Assembly (NCBI RefSeq): GCF_003255815.1
Contig: NC_037681.1
Span: forward strand, 66,959,438 to 67,023,437
From: Theropithecus gelada
Taxonomy: Eukaryota > Chordata > Mammalia > Primates > Cercopithecidae
Direction: 5' to 3'
Length of the DNA: 64,000 nt
A program made the translations under genes and the position numbers. Shown piece after piece: positions 47,646-60,713 of this stretch (its first letter is position 1; the number at the start of each line of letters is the position of its first letter). Below the pieces are notes generated by a model. It had not been told where the DNA came from. It searched no databases and worked only from the letters and a program-made list of their open reading frames with translations.

Positions 47646-47649
47646 TCGG

Positions 47650-47882
47650 CGTGGGCTCTGCAGTCAGACTGCCAGAATTCAGATCCTGATTCTGCACTTA
47701 CCATTTGTATGACTTTGGCAAAGCAGTATACCTCTCAAGGCCTCAGTTTCCTCATCTGTATAATAAAAATAATAGCAGCCACATCATTGGATTATTGTAA
47801 GGATTAAATGAAAGAAGTGAGATGTTTAGCACAATGGTAGGCGTGGTTAATCTGCATGTCTGGTAGTTATTATTATCATCAT
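47650..47882 (+). repeat. MIR SINE (sense)
   Basis: 'tctgcagtcagactgccaga', 'gcctcagtttcctcatctgt', 'gattattgtaaggattaaat' and 'tagcacaatggtaggcgtgg' follow the MIR consensus order. Confidence 0.88.
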
Positions 47883-48950
47883 GACCACTACTACTACTAT
47901 TATTGTCCTCGTCTCCTCTGATTTAGGCCTCACTCTTCATCACAGTTGTTCTGTGTGTACAGGATACCTATGAATGATTAGGTTTCCACTCACTAAAGTG
48001 GAAACATATTCTAGTCTTGCCTCTTTGTAACAAACTTAGCAGCCCTGCCTGGAGTTAGTGACCCTCCTCTCCACAACACTTCATGGTACCTTTGCCCACA
48101 GTCTCAGGTGGCCAGCCATATCCTTTGTGATGGTGGGGGAAGTTCCTGAATTCCACGGGATGAGGTGGAAGTCATCTCACAGTCTGTCACACACCTTTGC
48201 ACCTGAATCTGCAGTCCTGAGTTCTCGTGTCCCCTCCCTGCACCCCCACTTCTAAATAGCTCATTAGTGCTGGCACATGAAGGCAGCTGCAGGGTGGGGC
48301 AGAGTTAAAAAGCAGGGATTGAGCAAGTGCCTCTGCAGGAACACGTGTGCCCATGTAATGTGTCTGGCAGATGTAACTTCCGGTCTGTCTGGGATAGAGA
48401 TTATGAGCCCACATGGGCCTGTGACTTACGCAAAACAACAAAACAAACCAAGAAATGTGAAACACACATGTCTGTTCTTGCACGAGGGCTCAGACACTTC
48501 TACACCGCTGAAGCAGGCGGATACTGTAAGTGGCATCCACTCCGCCTGTGCTGGGGACAGCAGAAAGGGCCCTCCAAGCCAGACTTGGCTCTCGTGAACC
48601 CTTCACTACTGGGGCCTCCCCCTAAACACAGCCTCAGTCCCACTTAACAGCTTTGGCTTATGCTGCTGTCTTGGCTATGTTTCCCTCCACTTAATAAATC
48701 CTATCCATATATTCAGGCCCAGTTTAAGCCCCACCACTCCTTGATCTCTGGACTCCTTCTCCAAATGACAGCATGGTCTGTTTTCCAGATACAACTCAGA
48801 GCTGGATTCAGTGTTTGTTTTTCCAGTTATTTTTGCTTCCTTTAGGAAACTTCTTTGAAAATGAGAATCTCCTTCCCTAGCAGGGACTGAGTGCAGATAC
48901 ATGCTCCTTTAACATGGATTGATTGGATTAAAGGCTTGGGGATGGGAGGA
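47883..48950. other. Unique intergenic DNA
   Basis: No gene or named repeat is recognised. Overlapping frames at 48187-48647 on both strands lack motifs. Confidence 0.45.
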
Positions 48951-49170
48951 TTTTTTTTTTTTTTTTGCCTTTTTAAAAATTGCGAAATACAAAATGCAGT
49001 CAGACAAGTACATAAAACAGCAATGTCTGGCTTAATGAGTATTACGAGGCAAATATCCTTTAACCACCATCCAGATCAAGAGAACATTGCCAGCATCCCA
49101 GAAGCCTCTCCATATGACCTTTGGGAAGCAGACATTTCCAAACTGGTGATTGTATATTCGTGGGCGTGGG
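48951..49170 (-). mobile_element. Old L1M-like fragment (antisense, probable)
   Basis: A T-run precedes 'aaattgcgaaatacaaaatg', 'ccaccatccagatcaagaga' and 'acattgccagcatcccagaa', which resembles the antisense 3' region of old L1M elements. Confidence 0.5.
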
Positions 49171-49174
49171 AAAG

Positions 49175-49312
49175 GTCTTTATTTCATTTTTAGAAATGGG
49201 TCTCACCATTATGCTGAGGCTGACATCAAATTCTTGGGCTCAAGCAATCCTCCCACCTCGGCCTCCCAAAGCGCTGGGATTATGGCCATGGGCTACCTTG
49301 CCTGGCCTGGGA
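49175..49312 (-). mobile_element. Alu monomer fragment (antisense)
   Basis: 'tagaaatgggtctcaccatt', 'ggcctcccaaagcgctggga' and 'taccttgcctggcctgg' give a single antisense Alu arm. Confidence 0.8.
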
Positions 49313-49775
49313 AGGATCTTTAGAGGAAGTGTGAGCTGGGAAATCTCTTCTCGGGCCCATGCCTGCACGAGTGTGTGAGCATCTTGGGGAAGTGCCAAAT
49401 CCACAGCACCATGAGATGGAGGAGGCAACCGCAGGGAGTGCTTGGTGGGCAAAATGTGTCTGTCAACCTGGAGCCCTGCTCAGACCCTGAAGCAACTGCT
49501 CTTCATTCCAGCTAGGATTTGTAAGCAAATCTGAGGTCAGATGTGTCCGGGTTGTGCTTCCTACCCCTAGGCAAAAGGGAAGCAGGACCAAACGTGGGCC
49601 TCCAGACACTTAGAGATTGCAGACTGACGAAGGAGGAGAAGGGGCTTTCCAGAGCTGGGAGCACAGGGCCACTTACAGGGCCCAGGAAGTGGGTGAGAAA
49701 ATGTAGAGGAGTAATGACTCCTTTGGGGGATTTTAAATATTGAGTATATGGGAAGTGGGGCATCCCCTCTTCTGT
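49313..49775. other. Unique intergenic DNA
   Basis: No gene or repeat is recognised. Confidence 0.4.
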
Positions 49776-49784
49776 CTGTCTTTC

Positions 49785-50089
49785 TTTTATTATTTATTTA
49801 TTTATTTTTGAGACAGAGTCTCACTCTGTTGCCCAGACTGGAGTGCAGTGGTGCGATCTTGGCTCACTGCAACCTCCGCCTCCTGGGTTCAAGCGATTCT
49901 CCTGCCTCAGCCTCCCAAGTATCTGGGACTACAGGCGCGTACCACCACACCTGGCTAATTTTTTGTATTTTTAGTAGAGGCGGAGTTTCACCGTGTTAGC
50001 CAGGATGATTCGATCTCCTGACCTCGTGATCCATCTGCCTTGGCCTCCCCAAGTGCTGGGATTACAGGTGTGAGCCACTGTGCCCAGCC
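49785..50089 (-). mobile_element. AluS (antisense) with TSD
   Basis: A full antisense dimer with a TTTA-rich head. CTGTCTTTC flanks it at 49776-49784 and 50090-50098. Confidence 0.94.
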
Positions 50090-50111
50090 CTGTCTTTCAA
50101 AAAGTATTTTT

Positions 50112-50418
50112 TGGCTGAGTGAGGTGGCTCATGCCTGTAATTCCAACACTTTGGGAGGCAGAGGTAGAGGACTGCTTGAGCTCAGGAGTTCAAGACCAGC
50201 CTGGGCATCATAATGGGACCCCATCTCTACAACTGTGCTTTTTTTTTAATTAGCCAGGAATGATGGTGTGCGCCTAGCTACTTGAGAAGCTGTCCTAGCT
50301 ACTTGGGAGGCTGAAGTGGGAGGATTGCTTGAGAGGTCGAGGCTGCAGTGAGCTGGGATTGTGCCTACTGCACTCCAACCTGGGCAACAGAGTGAGATCC
50401 TGTCTCAAAAAAAAAAAA
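50112..50418 (+). mobile_element. AluJ (sense)
   Basis: It begins 'ttggctgagtgaggtggctc' and ends in an A-run at 50418. Similar AAAAGTATTT and AAAGTACTT bases on either side suggest the target duplication. Confidence 0.88.
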
Positions 50419-50560
50419 GTACTTACTGAATACCTACTATGTGTCAAGCACTGGGCAGACACCAGAGATAGAGCAGAGAACACAACAGACACCAGCTCTG
50501 CCTCCCAAGCCCATGAGGAATGGGGGAGAGGAACCGTGGGCAGGTAATCACACTAAAGTA
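50419..50560 (+). repeat. L2/MIR-type ancient repeat fragment
   Basis: 'ttactgaatacctactatgt' then 'gtcaagcactgggcagacac' is the widespread L2/MIR3-type text. Confidence 0.55.
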
Positions 50561-50706
50561 GGGTGTTTAGGAACTGACACTTCCAAGAAAGCCGAGAATG
50601 AAGGAATCCCATCCCTAAGCCTTCCTTCCAAGCTCATCATGGGCTCTTTTATAATATATTGGGTTTTTTTTTTCTTTACTTCTGCTAAAAACAAAAACAA
50701 AAACAG

Positions 50707-51028
50707 GGCCAGGCACAGAGGCTCATGCCTATAATCCTAGCACTTTGGGAGGCCGAGGCAGGCAGATCAGGAGTGACCTCAGATTTGAGGTCAGGAGTTC
50801 AAGACCAGCCTGGCCATCATGGCAAAACCGCATCTCTACTAAAAATACAAAAATTAGCTGGGCGTGGTGGTGGGCGGCTGTAGTCCCAGCTACTTAGGAG
50901 GCTGAGGTAGGAGAATGGCTTGAACTCGGGAAGCGGAGGTTGCAGTGCACCAAGATTGCACCATTGCACTCCAGCCTGGGTGACAGACCGAGACTCTAAC
51001 TCAAAAAAATAAATAAATAAATAAATAA
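50707..51028 (+). mobile_element. Alu (sense)
   Basis: A dimer starting 'gggccaggcacagaggctca' with an (AAAT)n tail. It abuts the 3' end of an inverted L1. Confidence 0.92.
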
Positions 51029-52967
51029 CAGGATAATGGCAGAACGTGCAGGTTTGTTACATAGGATATGTGTGCCATGGTGGTCTGCTGCACTTATTGA
51101 CTCATCCTCTAAGTTTCCTCCTCTCGCCCCCAACCCCCAAAAGGCCCTGGTGTGTTATATTCCCCTCCCTGTGTCCATGTGTTCTCAATGTTCAACTCCT
51201 ACTTATGAGTGAGAACATGCAGTGTTTGGTTTTCTATTCCTGCATTACTTTGCTGAGGATGATGGCTTCCAGCTTCATCCATGTCCCTGCAAAGGACATG
51301 ATCGCATTCCTTTTTATGGCTGCAGAGTATTCCATGGTGTGTATGTACTACATTTTCTTTATCCAATCTGTCATTGATGGGCATTTGGGTTGGTTCCAAG
51401 TCTTTGCTTCATAAATAGTGTTGCAATAAACATACTTGTGCATGTGTCTTTATAGTAGAATGATTTATAATCTTTTGGGTATATACCCAGTAATTGGATT
51501 GCTGGGTCAAATGCTATTTCTGATTCTAGATCCTTGAGGAATTGCCACACTATCTTCTTACAATGGTTGAACTAATTGACATTCCCACCAACAGTGTAAA
51601 AGTGTTCCTATTTCTCTATGGCCTCACCAGCATCTATCGTTTCCTGACTTTTTAATAATTGCCATTCTGACTGGCATGAGATGGTATCTCATTGTGGTTT
51701 TGATTTGCACTTCTTTGAAGATCAGTGATATTCAGCTTTTTTTCATATGTTCGTTGGCCACGTAAATGTCTTCTTTTGAGAAATGTCTGTTCATATCCTT
51801 TCCCCACTTTTTGATGTTTTTTTTTTTTTTTTTATTGTAAGTATGTTTAAGTTCCTCATAAATTCTGGATATTAGGCATTTGTCAGATGAGTAGATTGCA
51901 AAAATTTTCTCCCATTCTGTAGGTTGCCTGTTCACTCTGATGATAGTTTCTTTCGCTGTGCAGAAGCTCTTTAGTTTAATTAGATCCCATTTGTGAATTT
52001 TGGCTTTTATTGCAATTGCTTTTGGCATTTTTGTCATGAAGTCTTTGCCCATTCCTATGTCCTAAATTGTATTGCCTAGGTTTCTTCTAGGGTTTTTATG
52101 GTTTGGGGTTTTACATTTAAGTCTTTAATCCATCTCAAGTTAATTTTTACATAAGGTGTAAGGAAGGGGTTCAGTTTCAGTTTTCTGCATATGGCTAGTC
52201 AGTTTTCCCAGTATCACTTACTGAATAGGAGATCCTTTCCCCATTGCTTTTGTCAGGTTTTTCAAAGATCAGATGGTTGTAGATGTGCGATGTTATTTCT
52301 GAGGTCTCTGCTCCATTGCTCTATATGTCTGTTTTAGTACCAGTACCATGCTGTTTTGGTTACTGTAGCCTTGTAGTATAGTTTGAAGTCAGGTAGTGTG
52401 ATGCCTCCAGCTTGGTTCTTTTTGTTTAGGATTGTCTTGGCTATATGGGGTCTTCTTTGATTCCATATGAAATTTAAAATAGGTTTTTTTTTTTAATTCT
52501 GTGAAGAATGTCAATGGTAGTTTAATGGGAATGCATTGAATCTATAAATTACTTTGGTCAGTATGGCTATTTTCATGATATTAGTTCTTCCTATCCATGA
52601 GGATGGAATGTTTTTCCTTTTGTTTGTGTCCTCTCTTATTTCCTTGAACAGTGGTTTGTAGTTCTCCTTGAAGAGAACCTTCACATCCCTTGTTAGCTGT
52701 GTTCCTAGGTATTTTATTCTCTTTGTAGTGATTGTGAATGGGAGTTCATTCATGATTTGGCTCTCTGCTTGCCTATTGTTGGTGTAAAGGAATACTTGTG
52801 ATTTTTGCACACTGATTTTGTATCCTGAGACTCTGCTGAAGTTGCTTATCAGTTCAAGAAGATTTTGGGCTGAGATGATGGAGTTTTGTAAATATAAAAT
52901 CATGTCATCTGCAAACAGAGGCAACTTGACTTCCTCTCTTCCTATGTGAATACCCTTTATAATGTAT
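51029..52967 (-). mobile_element. 5'-truncated L1P element (antisense)
   Basis: This reads as the reverse complement of an L1 3' end: 3' UTR ('gagaacatgcagtgtttggt'), the cysteine-rich end, and ORF2 back to just upstream of the FADD motif (antisense near 52905-52920). Open pieces survive at 51732-52052 and 52511-52924 on the minus strand, with frameshifts between them. It is more diverged than the two plus-strand young L1 copies, and no clear TSD was found. Confidence 0.92.
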
Positions 52968-54460
52968 AGTTGACCTGAAGATGTTTAAACAAGGTAGGGG
53001 ATGGTTTGAGACCTTCCATGGGTAACAACAGAACACCAATAGGGAGGGAAGGAGATGAAGATAAATGAAAGAACATAAGCCAATTTAGGAAAACTCAGAC
53101 AAGAAAATGAGGTTTCAGGGCACATCAACGTAGTACCTTAACTTGGAGGCAAGTCACCTGGAAAATGTAGAAAGTTGTATTATTTATTAAGGAGAATTTA
53201 TCCAAATAAATAAAAATCAATCACATCTTTATGGAGACCCAACTTCAAGCAATGTCTTGTGGTTTCAGAGAGGGTCCTGGTTTAAAATAGCAGAAAAGTA
53301 TCTGGCACTCAAAATGGGATGGGATAAGGGGCAGGAAAGGACACAGCCGGAGTGACTGCAGACTTCAGCTGAGGGAGCAGCCCTGTGGGCAAGGCGCCAG
53401 TCAGGGACGGAGTACTAATGGTGGGTACTGAGAGATGGACTGTCATCATAAGCAGAAAGAAAGACATTCTGGATGGGGAGAACACTGCGGGCAAAGGCCT
53501 GCTGGTGGAAAGGGGTCTGAGGTCTGGGTGTGGAGAGCAGGTGGGTTTGGCAGTAGCCAAGAGACTTGCTGAGGACAATGTCTAGAAAGACACTGGGGTG
53601 CGGCTGGGGAAGGGTGGAAATGTCTGCCTGAGATTTGGGGCATTACGCAAAAGAGCCCGTCAAAGGCTTCTTAGCATGGCTGTACCTTCGCCAAACCTGG
53701 GCTCAGGAAGATCAGCCTGGGGTTAGTGGCGGCAGGAGTCTTGGACTCTATGCCAAAAGCCAGAGGGAGCCTGTACACAGTGAGGACCAGGACACAAGAC
53801 AAGGCATCGCGAGTAGAAGGAAGAGATATGGCCCATGGGCTGTTGGGTGTCAGGTCTGAGGATTCGGCCTCTGGCTACACAGAACAGAGCAGCTCAGTTT
53901 GGGGTGAGGGTGTGAGAAAGCAGGGACAGGCACTCTGCTCCCTCGCGGGCAAGCTTGGGAGACAAGGCAAGGGCGAGAGAGTTCATTTGCTCTGGAAGTA
54001 ACAGGAGACACCTGGAGAGGAAATCAGAAGGGCCTGAAAAGCTTCATCTCTGCTTCAGTTGCTGACAAGTAAGGGGCCACATAGAGTTTTGTTCCAAGAA
54101 CTCCACTCATATTGGCAAAGCAGGCTTTGGTCAGGACTGGAGAAAGCTAATGCCTACAGGCAGGGGAAGAAACCTTTCTCCCAAAATAATTTACATGAAG
54201 AATTCACAACTGAATTTCTCCTTCTAAAACATCTGCAGGCAGGTTACTTCAAAGCAGTCAGATTCTCCCCAAGAGTCATTTGCTTCAAAGCTGCATATCT
54301 AAAAGTTTCCAGTGGCAGTTTCTCCAAAAAGAAAAGCCCTTCATTTCCATCCCCGTCTAAAGGGGCAAGTACCTCCCTGGTCTGCTGCCTTAGAAAATGT
54401 GGACTAGGATGTCATAAGATCTGATTTTTTAGAGAAGTTGGAAATCCTATTTTAAAAGTG
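52968..54460. other. Unique intergenic DNA
   Basis: No gene is supported. The stretch around 53300-54000 is GC-richer and may hold very old L2 text, but I cannot assign it. Confidence 0.4.
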
Positions 54461-54539
54461 AAACGTATCTTTTTTGTTCTATTGTGGTAAAATGTGTATA
54501 TAACAAATTTTGCCATTTAACCATTTTTAAGTGTACATT

Positions 54540-54842
54540 ATTTATTATTATTATTATTTTGAGACAGAGTTTCACTCTTGTTGCCCAGGCTGGAGTGCGG
54601 TGGTGCGATCTCGGCTCACTACAACCTCTGCCTCCTGGGTTCAAGTAATTTTTGTGCCTCAACCTCCCGAGTAGCTGGGACTACAGGCGTGCATCACCAC
54701 GCTTGGCTAATTATGTATTTTTAGTAGAGACGAGTTTTCACCATGTTGGCCAGACTGGTCTTGAACTCCTGACCTCCAGTGATCCACCTGCCTCAGCCTC
54801 CCAAAGTGCTGGGATTACAGGTGTGAGCCACCGCACCCTGCC
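54540..54842 (-). mobile_element. AluS (antisense) with perfect 16-bp TSD
   Basis: TTTTTAAGTGTACATT flanks it at 54524-54539 and 54843-54858. The element sits inside the old antisense L1M. Confidence 0.95.
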
Positions 54843-55494
54843 TTTTTAAGTGTACATTTATGTAGCATTAAGAATATTCACATGGTTTTGCAACTATCAC
54901 CACCATCTATCTCCAGAACTTTTTCATCTTCCCAAATTTAAACTGTGTATCCATTAAACACTAATCCCACATACTCTTCCCCAAGTAACTGTTGGCAACC
55001 ACCATTCTACTTCCTGTCTCTATGAATTTGAGTACTCCAGGTACCTCATATAAATAGAATCATAATATTTGTCCTTCCTTTGCTGGCTTATTTCACATAG
55101 TATGATGTCTTCAGGATTCCCCATATTGTAGCACTGGTCAGAATTTCCTTCCTTTTTGTGGCTGAATGTTTCATTGTGTGTATATACCACATTTTGTCTA
55201 CTCATCCATTCATAGAGACTTGGGTTGCTCTCCCTTCTTGGCCATTGTGAATAATGCTGCTATGAACATGCGTATATAAATATCTGTTCAAAGACCTGCT
55301 TTCACTTCTTTGGGGTATATGCCTAGAAGTGGAATTGCTGGATCACATAGTAGTTCTAAGCTCAGTGTTTTGAGGAATGTCCACACCCTTTTCCCCAGCA
55401 GCCGCACTATTTTACAGTTCACAGCAATGCACATGGGTTCCAATGCTTCCACAACTTTGCCAATACTTGCTGTTTTCTGGTTTTGTTTCTGTTT

Positions 55495-56094
55495 TTTTCT
55501 TTTTTGTGTGTCTTGGCTCTGTTGCCCAGGTTGGAGTGTAGTGGCATAATCATAGTTCACTGCAGCCTCAAACTCCTGGCTCAAGCAATCTTCCCACTTC
55601 AGCCTCCTGAGTAGCTGGGACTACAGGTGCACACCACCATGTCCCACTAATTTTTTTTTTTTTTCAGATGGAGTCTCGCTTTGTCGCCCAGGCTGGAGTG
55701 CAGTGGCTCGATCTCGGCTCACTGCAAGCTCCGCCTCCCGGATTCACACCATTCTCCTGCCTCAGCCTCCCGAGTAGCTGGGACTACAGGCGCCTGCCAC
55801 CATGCCCGGCTAATTTTTTGTATTTTTAGTAGAGACAGGGTTTCACTGTGTTAGCCAGGATGGTCATGATCTCCTGACCTTGTGATCCACCCGCCTTGGC
55901 CTCCCAAAGTGCTGGGATTACAGGCGTGAGCCACTGTGCCCAGCCAGTCCAACTAATTTTTAAATTTTTTTGTAGAGGAAGGAGTCTCACTTTGTTGCCC
56001 AGGCTGGTCTTGAACTCTTGGCCTCAAGTGATCCTCCCCCTTAGCCTCTCAAAGTGCTGGGATTACAGGTGTGAGCCACCATGCCTGGTCCTGG
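55495..56094 (-). mobile_element. AluJ (antisense), split by a younger AluY
   Basis: The left part, 55495-55655 ('ttggctctgttgcccaggtt', 'ctgagtagctgggactacag'), and the right part, 55947-56094 ('cctctcaaagtgctgggatt', 'gagccaccatgcctgg'), form one old Alu. It is followed by a (GTT)n run at 56097-56119. Confidence 0.88.
55656..55946 (-). mobile_element. AluY (antisense) nested in the AluJ
   Basis: A low-divergence antisense Alu. The host Alu bases GTCCCACTAATTTTT (55641-55655) and GTCCAACTAATTTTT (55947-55961) form its target-site duplication. Confidence 0.93.
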
Positions 56095-56335
56095 GTTTGT
56101 TGTTGTTGTTGTTGTTGTTTTAAATAATAGCCATCCTAATGGATATGAAATTACCCATTGTGGTACCATTGTGGTTTTGATTTGTATTTCCCTAATGATA
56201 AGTGATACGAAGCATCTTTTCATGTGCTTATTGGCCGTTTGCTTATCTTCTTTGGAAACTGTCTACTCAAGTTCTTTGCCCATTTTTAAAATCAGGTTGT
56301 TTGGTTTTTTGTTGTTGTTGAGTTATAGAGGTTCC

Positions 56336-57875
56336 ATCCCTCTGTGGTCCTGAGCACTCACCTCCAGCCACAAGCCAGTGCACTCAGCCAGCAGAGACCT
56401 GCATTGGAGTGTCTCCAAGTGTGGACCGTGACCCTCTGGTGGCCTGTGAAATCATTTAGTAGGTCATCACTGAATAAAAAAAAAAATGAAACCAAATAGA
56501 ATCAAAAATCCAGAATTCATTACAGGTGGTAAGGTTAAGTATTGTTATATCAAACCTTTTGTTATATGTATAGATATATGTGCACACACACAAACATAAT
56601 ATATGTATGTGAATGTATTCCAGTTCACAATGAAAAATGTATTTGTTACTGCAATTTGCAGGACAAGATTTTTGAGAAACACTGCACTACAAGTTAAATA
56701 AATTCACCCTTCTTAGAAAGCAGTGAAGCAACCATCTGTTGTTACTTAAGATGATCTTGGAAGGTCTCATGTACCCATTCAATCCACTTGTCAAAGTATT
56801 CACCCCCCGAAATAGCCCTCTTTGAAGGTGGGAACGGGGTGGTGGCAGTGATCTGAGAGTCTGGCTGCATGGCATATAAGCAGTCTATATGGCTAATAGT
56901 GGGCATGCCCCACGTGCTGTGTAGACACAAGGCATCACAGGATGGTGACTCCTCCGGGGCAAGACTCCCTTCTCCCACTTCATGAGGGTGGAAACCAGGC
57001 TGACCCTGGAACAGGAGGTCTCCCTCTCCCTTGGAGGCTCCATGGGCAGCATCTTGGTGTCACAAGATGCATCCGGGACTGGGCATCAGAGCTTCAGACC
57101 CCAGTCCTGATGCCACTCACAGGCTGGGCAATCTGGATAAAGGCTGACAATCTGCTTGAATTCACCCAGAGACACAAAACTACTTCTGTAAAACCAGGAT
57201 GTTGATGAGGAGTCCTGTTGCCCTCACGGTGGAGCTGAGAAGGCCAAATAGTGGAAGAAGCAAACAAGCTTTGTAAAGTGAGGGAGAAATATCAGATGCT
57301 GTCATTTACAAATCACCACTTCCCTGCCCATGGGCTCCCAGAGCTCCTCATTCTGCCCTTCCTTGAACCATACTCCTAGAGCTGCCTATGGAGAAGTTGA
57401 CCCAGGCTGGAGGTCAGAGCCCCAGGAAGCCTCCAGAGGGGCCGAGGGTAGGTATGAAGTCAGCAAGGAACCCTGGGAAATAGCCCTTCAAAGGCAGCTG
57501 GCTGCCCAGGCCTCTAACCTGGAAGTCGTGGGTAGGGACAGCCCCAAGAGGGAGGGCAGGAACACCAGAAGCAGTTTCTACTAGTCCTCAGCCTCGAGTT
57601 ACACATTCAGATGCCCAACACTGCTTTGATACTGACTTGATTCTCACCATGACAAGTCCTGGCTAGCCTCACGTTTGCTGTTAGACACAGCTCAACCTAA
57701 TGCAGGGAAGGTACTGGTTTGCAAGGAAGAGACTGTACCCATTCAATGCTGTCCCTCACCATGCCTGGGGGCTTCCTCAGTGATCTTCTTGGGAAGAAGA
57801 CTATTTCTGACCCACTCTGCACTCATCTCAACACCGCCCACAGAGTCTAGTACATAGCAGTAGCTTAACAATAAT
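56336..57875. other. Unique intergenic DNA
   Basis: 56420-56690 may be an unassigned DNA-transposon-like repeat ('gtgaaatcatttagtaggtc'). Nothing else is recognised, and no gene is supported. Confidence 0.4.
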
Positions 57876-58165
57876 GATTTGACTGGGTGTGGTGGCTCAT
57901 GCCTGTAATCCCAGTGCTTTGGAAGGCCAAGGCAGGAGGATTGCTTGAGGCCAGGAGTTTGAGACCAGCCTGGGAAACGTAGTAAAACCCCATCTCTACA
58001 AAAAATTTTTAAAATGAGCTAGGCATGGTGGTGTGCACCTATGGTCTCAGCTACTCAGGAGGCTGAGGCGGGAGGATCACTAGAGCCCAGCGTTTGAGGC
58101 TGCAGTGAGCCGTGATTGTGCCACTGCACTCCAGCCTGGGCAACAGAGTGACACCTGTCTTTAAT
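57876..58165 (+). mobile_element. AluJ (sense)
   Basis: A dimer beginning 'gactgggtgtggtggctcat' and ending 'agagtgacacctgtctt'. The tail has become a (GAT)n/(AAT)n run at 58163-58192. Confidence 0.9.
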
Positions 58166-58192
58166 AATGATGATGATGATAATAATAATAAT

Positions 58193-59024
58193 TTATTGAA
58201 CCCATGGATGAATGGGTGGGTGGTGAGGAAGTAGTCTCCCCAATAGACTCTCAACAATCTTAGGAATTTGCAACTTTCTTTGAGTTGAAGGAGAGAGGGG
58301 TACAAAGATGATGAACGTGAAGGTGATGTAGTGGCCTGATCAGGGCTCTCAGGGAGCTCAGGGCAGGAAATGTTTTTAAACCAGAAAGAAATTATTTCAA
58401 TATATTTATAACCTGTCCTGTTATATTGTTGCAAAGGGGGTTGGAGGATATCCCTGACTGTATGGCATCTGCTGGAAATTCCCACCTTTAACTGAAGGTC
58501 TCAGGATCACTCAGTTCAGGCCACAGCTGCACCTCTCCAGAATGCCGCTCGGTCTCCTACCACCTACATACAGAGCCCTCTCCTCTTCCAGCCCCAGGAT
58601 TCCCTGGTCCCTACAGCATGTGAGAGATCAGGGTGGCTCCAGGAGAGAAGCACTGGGCTGAACAGAAGCCAAGAAGAGGTTCAGGCCTGTGCACAGTAAA
58701 GGGATGGTGCTGGTGGGTGGGGTGGTCATGCCCCCAACTCTGCCACTATCTCAGGGTAGGTCAGGCAATCCAACTTTCAGGAACCAAGAACCATCACCCT
58801 CCTCCTTTCTCTAATACTCATTTCAGAGGTCAAACAGTTTGTCATTTACGTCTTCAAACACAAAGATTCTCATTATTACCTGCTTTCCCTGGCCACTTGC
58901 CCTGCACTCTCCCCAAGTGTTACTATATATGATATAATTATCAGTATGGTTGTATTTAAGTCTTTTATCTTGCTATTTATTTTCCATTTTAAACAGCTAT
59001 TCTTTCTTCCTTTTTTCCTCTTTT
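58193..59024. other. Unique intergenic DNA
   Basis: No gene or named repeat is recognised. Confidence 0.4.
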
Positions 59025-59029
59025 CCTGA

Positions 59030-59393
59030 TGTATCAGTTTGTTCTCACATTGCTAATAAAGACATACCCAGGACTGGGGATTATATAAAGGAAAGAGGTT
59101 TAATTGACTCACAGTTCAGCATGCCTGGGGAGGCCTTACAATCATGGCAGAAAGCAAAGGGGAAGCAAGACATGTCTTACATGGCAGCAGGCAAGAGAAA
59201 GCTTGTACAGGGAACTCCCCTTTGTAAAACCATCAGATTTTGTGAGACTTATTCACTAGCACGAGAACAGCACAGGAAAGACCCGAGCCCATGATTCAGT
59301 TACTTCCTACCGGGCCCCTCCCATGGCACGTGGGAACTATGGAAGCTACAATTCAAGATGAGATTTGGGTGAGGACACAGCCAAACCATATTA
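59030..59393 (-). mobile_element. Solo THE1/MST-type MaLR LTR (antisense) with TSD
   Basis: A 364-bp ERVL-MaLR LTR in reverse: 'attgctaataaagacatacc', 'ttacaatcatggcagaaagc', 'gagacttattcactagcacg', 'caagatgagatttgggtgag' and 'cacagccaaaccatatta'. The 5-bp direct repeat CCTGA is at 59025-59029 and 59394-59398. No internal region adjoins it, so it is a solo LTR. Length favours THE1 or short MSTA. Confidence 0.9.
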
Positions 59394-60659
59394 CCTGACT
59401 TTTTTTTCTCTTGGTTGGTGGATACATTTTTTGAAATTGAGGTGAATTTAAAGTGAATATTTCAGTAGCATTTATTACATTCACAAAGTTGTATAACTAT
59501 TGCCTCTATCTAGTTTCAAAACACTTTTATCACTCCAGAAAGAAACCTCATATACATTAAGCAGTTGCTCCTCATTTTCCCTTCAAACCCTACCATCCCC
59601 AGCCCATAGCAACCACCAACGTACATTCTGTCTATGAATTTACCAGTTCTGGATATTTCATGTAAATGGAAACATACAACATATAGCGTTTTGTGTCTGG
59701 CTACTTTCACGTAGCATAATGTTTTTGAGGTTCATCCACATTGTAGCAGGTATCAGCACTTCATTACTTTTTATGGCTTAATAATATTCCACTGTATCAA
59801 TATACCACAATTTATCCATTCACCAATTGATAAACATTTGAGCTGTCTTCACCTTTTGGCTACTGGGAATAGTGCCACTGTGAACATGGTATGCATATGT
59901 ATTTATTTGAGGACCTGTTTTCAATTATTTTGGATATATACCTAGCTCTAGAATTGCTGGGTCTTTTTGTAATTCTATAATTAACTTTTTCAAGAACCTC
60001 TGAACTGTTTTCCAGAGGTTGAACCATTTTACGTTCCCACTAGCAATGAACAGGGTTCCAATTTCTTCATATCTTCACCAACACTTATTTTCCTTCCCCT
60101 AGCCCTAATTATAGCCATCCTAGTGGGTGTAAAGGGGTACCTCATTGAGGTTTTTATTTACATTTACCTAATGACTAACTACTAATGATGTTGCATACCT
60201 TTTCATGTGCTTGTTGGTGATTTATATCTTGTTTGGAGAAATGTCTGTTCAAGTCTTTTGCCCCTTTAAAAAATAAATTATTTGTCATTTTATTGTTGAA
60301 TGATAAGATAACTTTATACATTCTGGATGCTAGAGTCTTATGAGGTATTTGATTTTTAAGTATTTTCTCTCATTATGTATGTTGTCTTTTCACTTTCTTG
60401 ATACTGTCCTTTGATGCAGAAAAGTTTTGTTAATTTTTATGAAGTCCAGTTTTGGTTTTGCTTTTGTTGTTATGCTTTTGACATCATATATAAGAAACTG
60501 TTGATCTATCCCTAGGTTTTCTCCTAAAAGTTTATGGTCTTAGCTCATATCTTTTGGTTGTCAATTCATTTTGAGTAAATGTTTGTATATGTTGAGAGGG
60601 AAGGATCCAGATTCATTCTTTTGCATGTGGATATCTAGTTTGTCTAATCACCATTTATT

Positions 60660-60681
60660 CTTTTTTTTTTTACTTTTTTTT

Positions 60682-60713
<32 letters not shown>

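Larger units (their letters stand above)
54466..56335 (-). mobile_element. Old L1M 3' region (antisense), split by Alus
   Basis: Pieces at 54466-54539, 54859-55490 and 56120-56335 join into antisense L1M text ('tgcaactatcaccaccatct', 'tttcacatagtatgatgtct', 'gccattgtgaataatgctgc', 'tagccatcctaatggatatg'). Three Alu insertions interrupt it. Confidence 0.8.
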
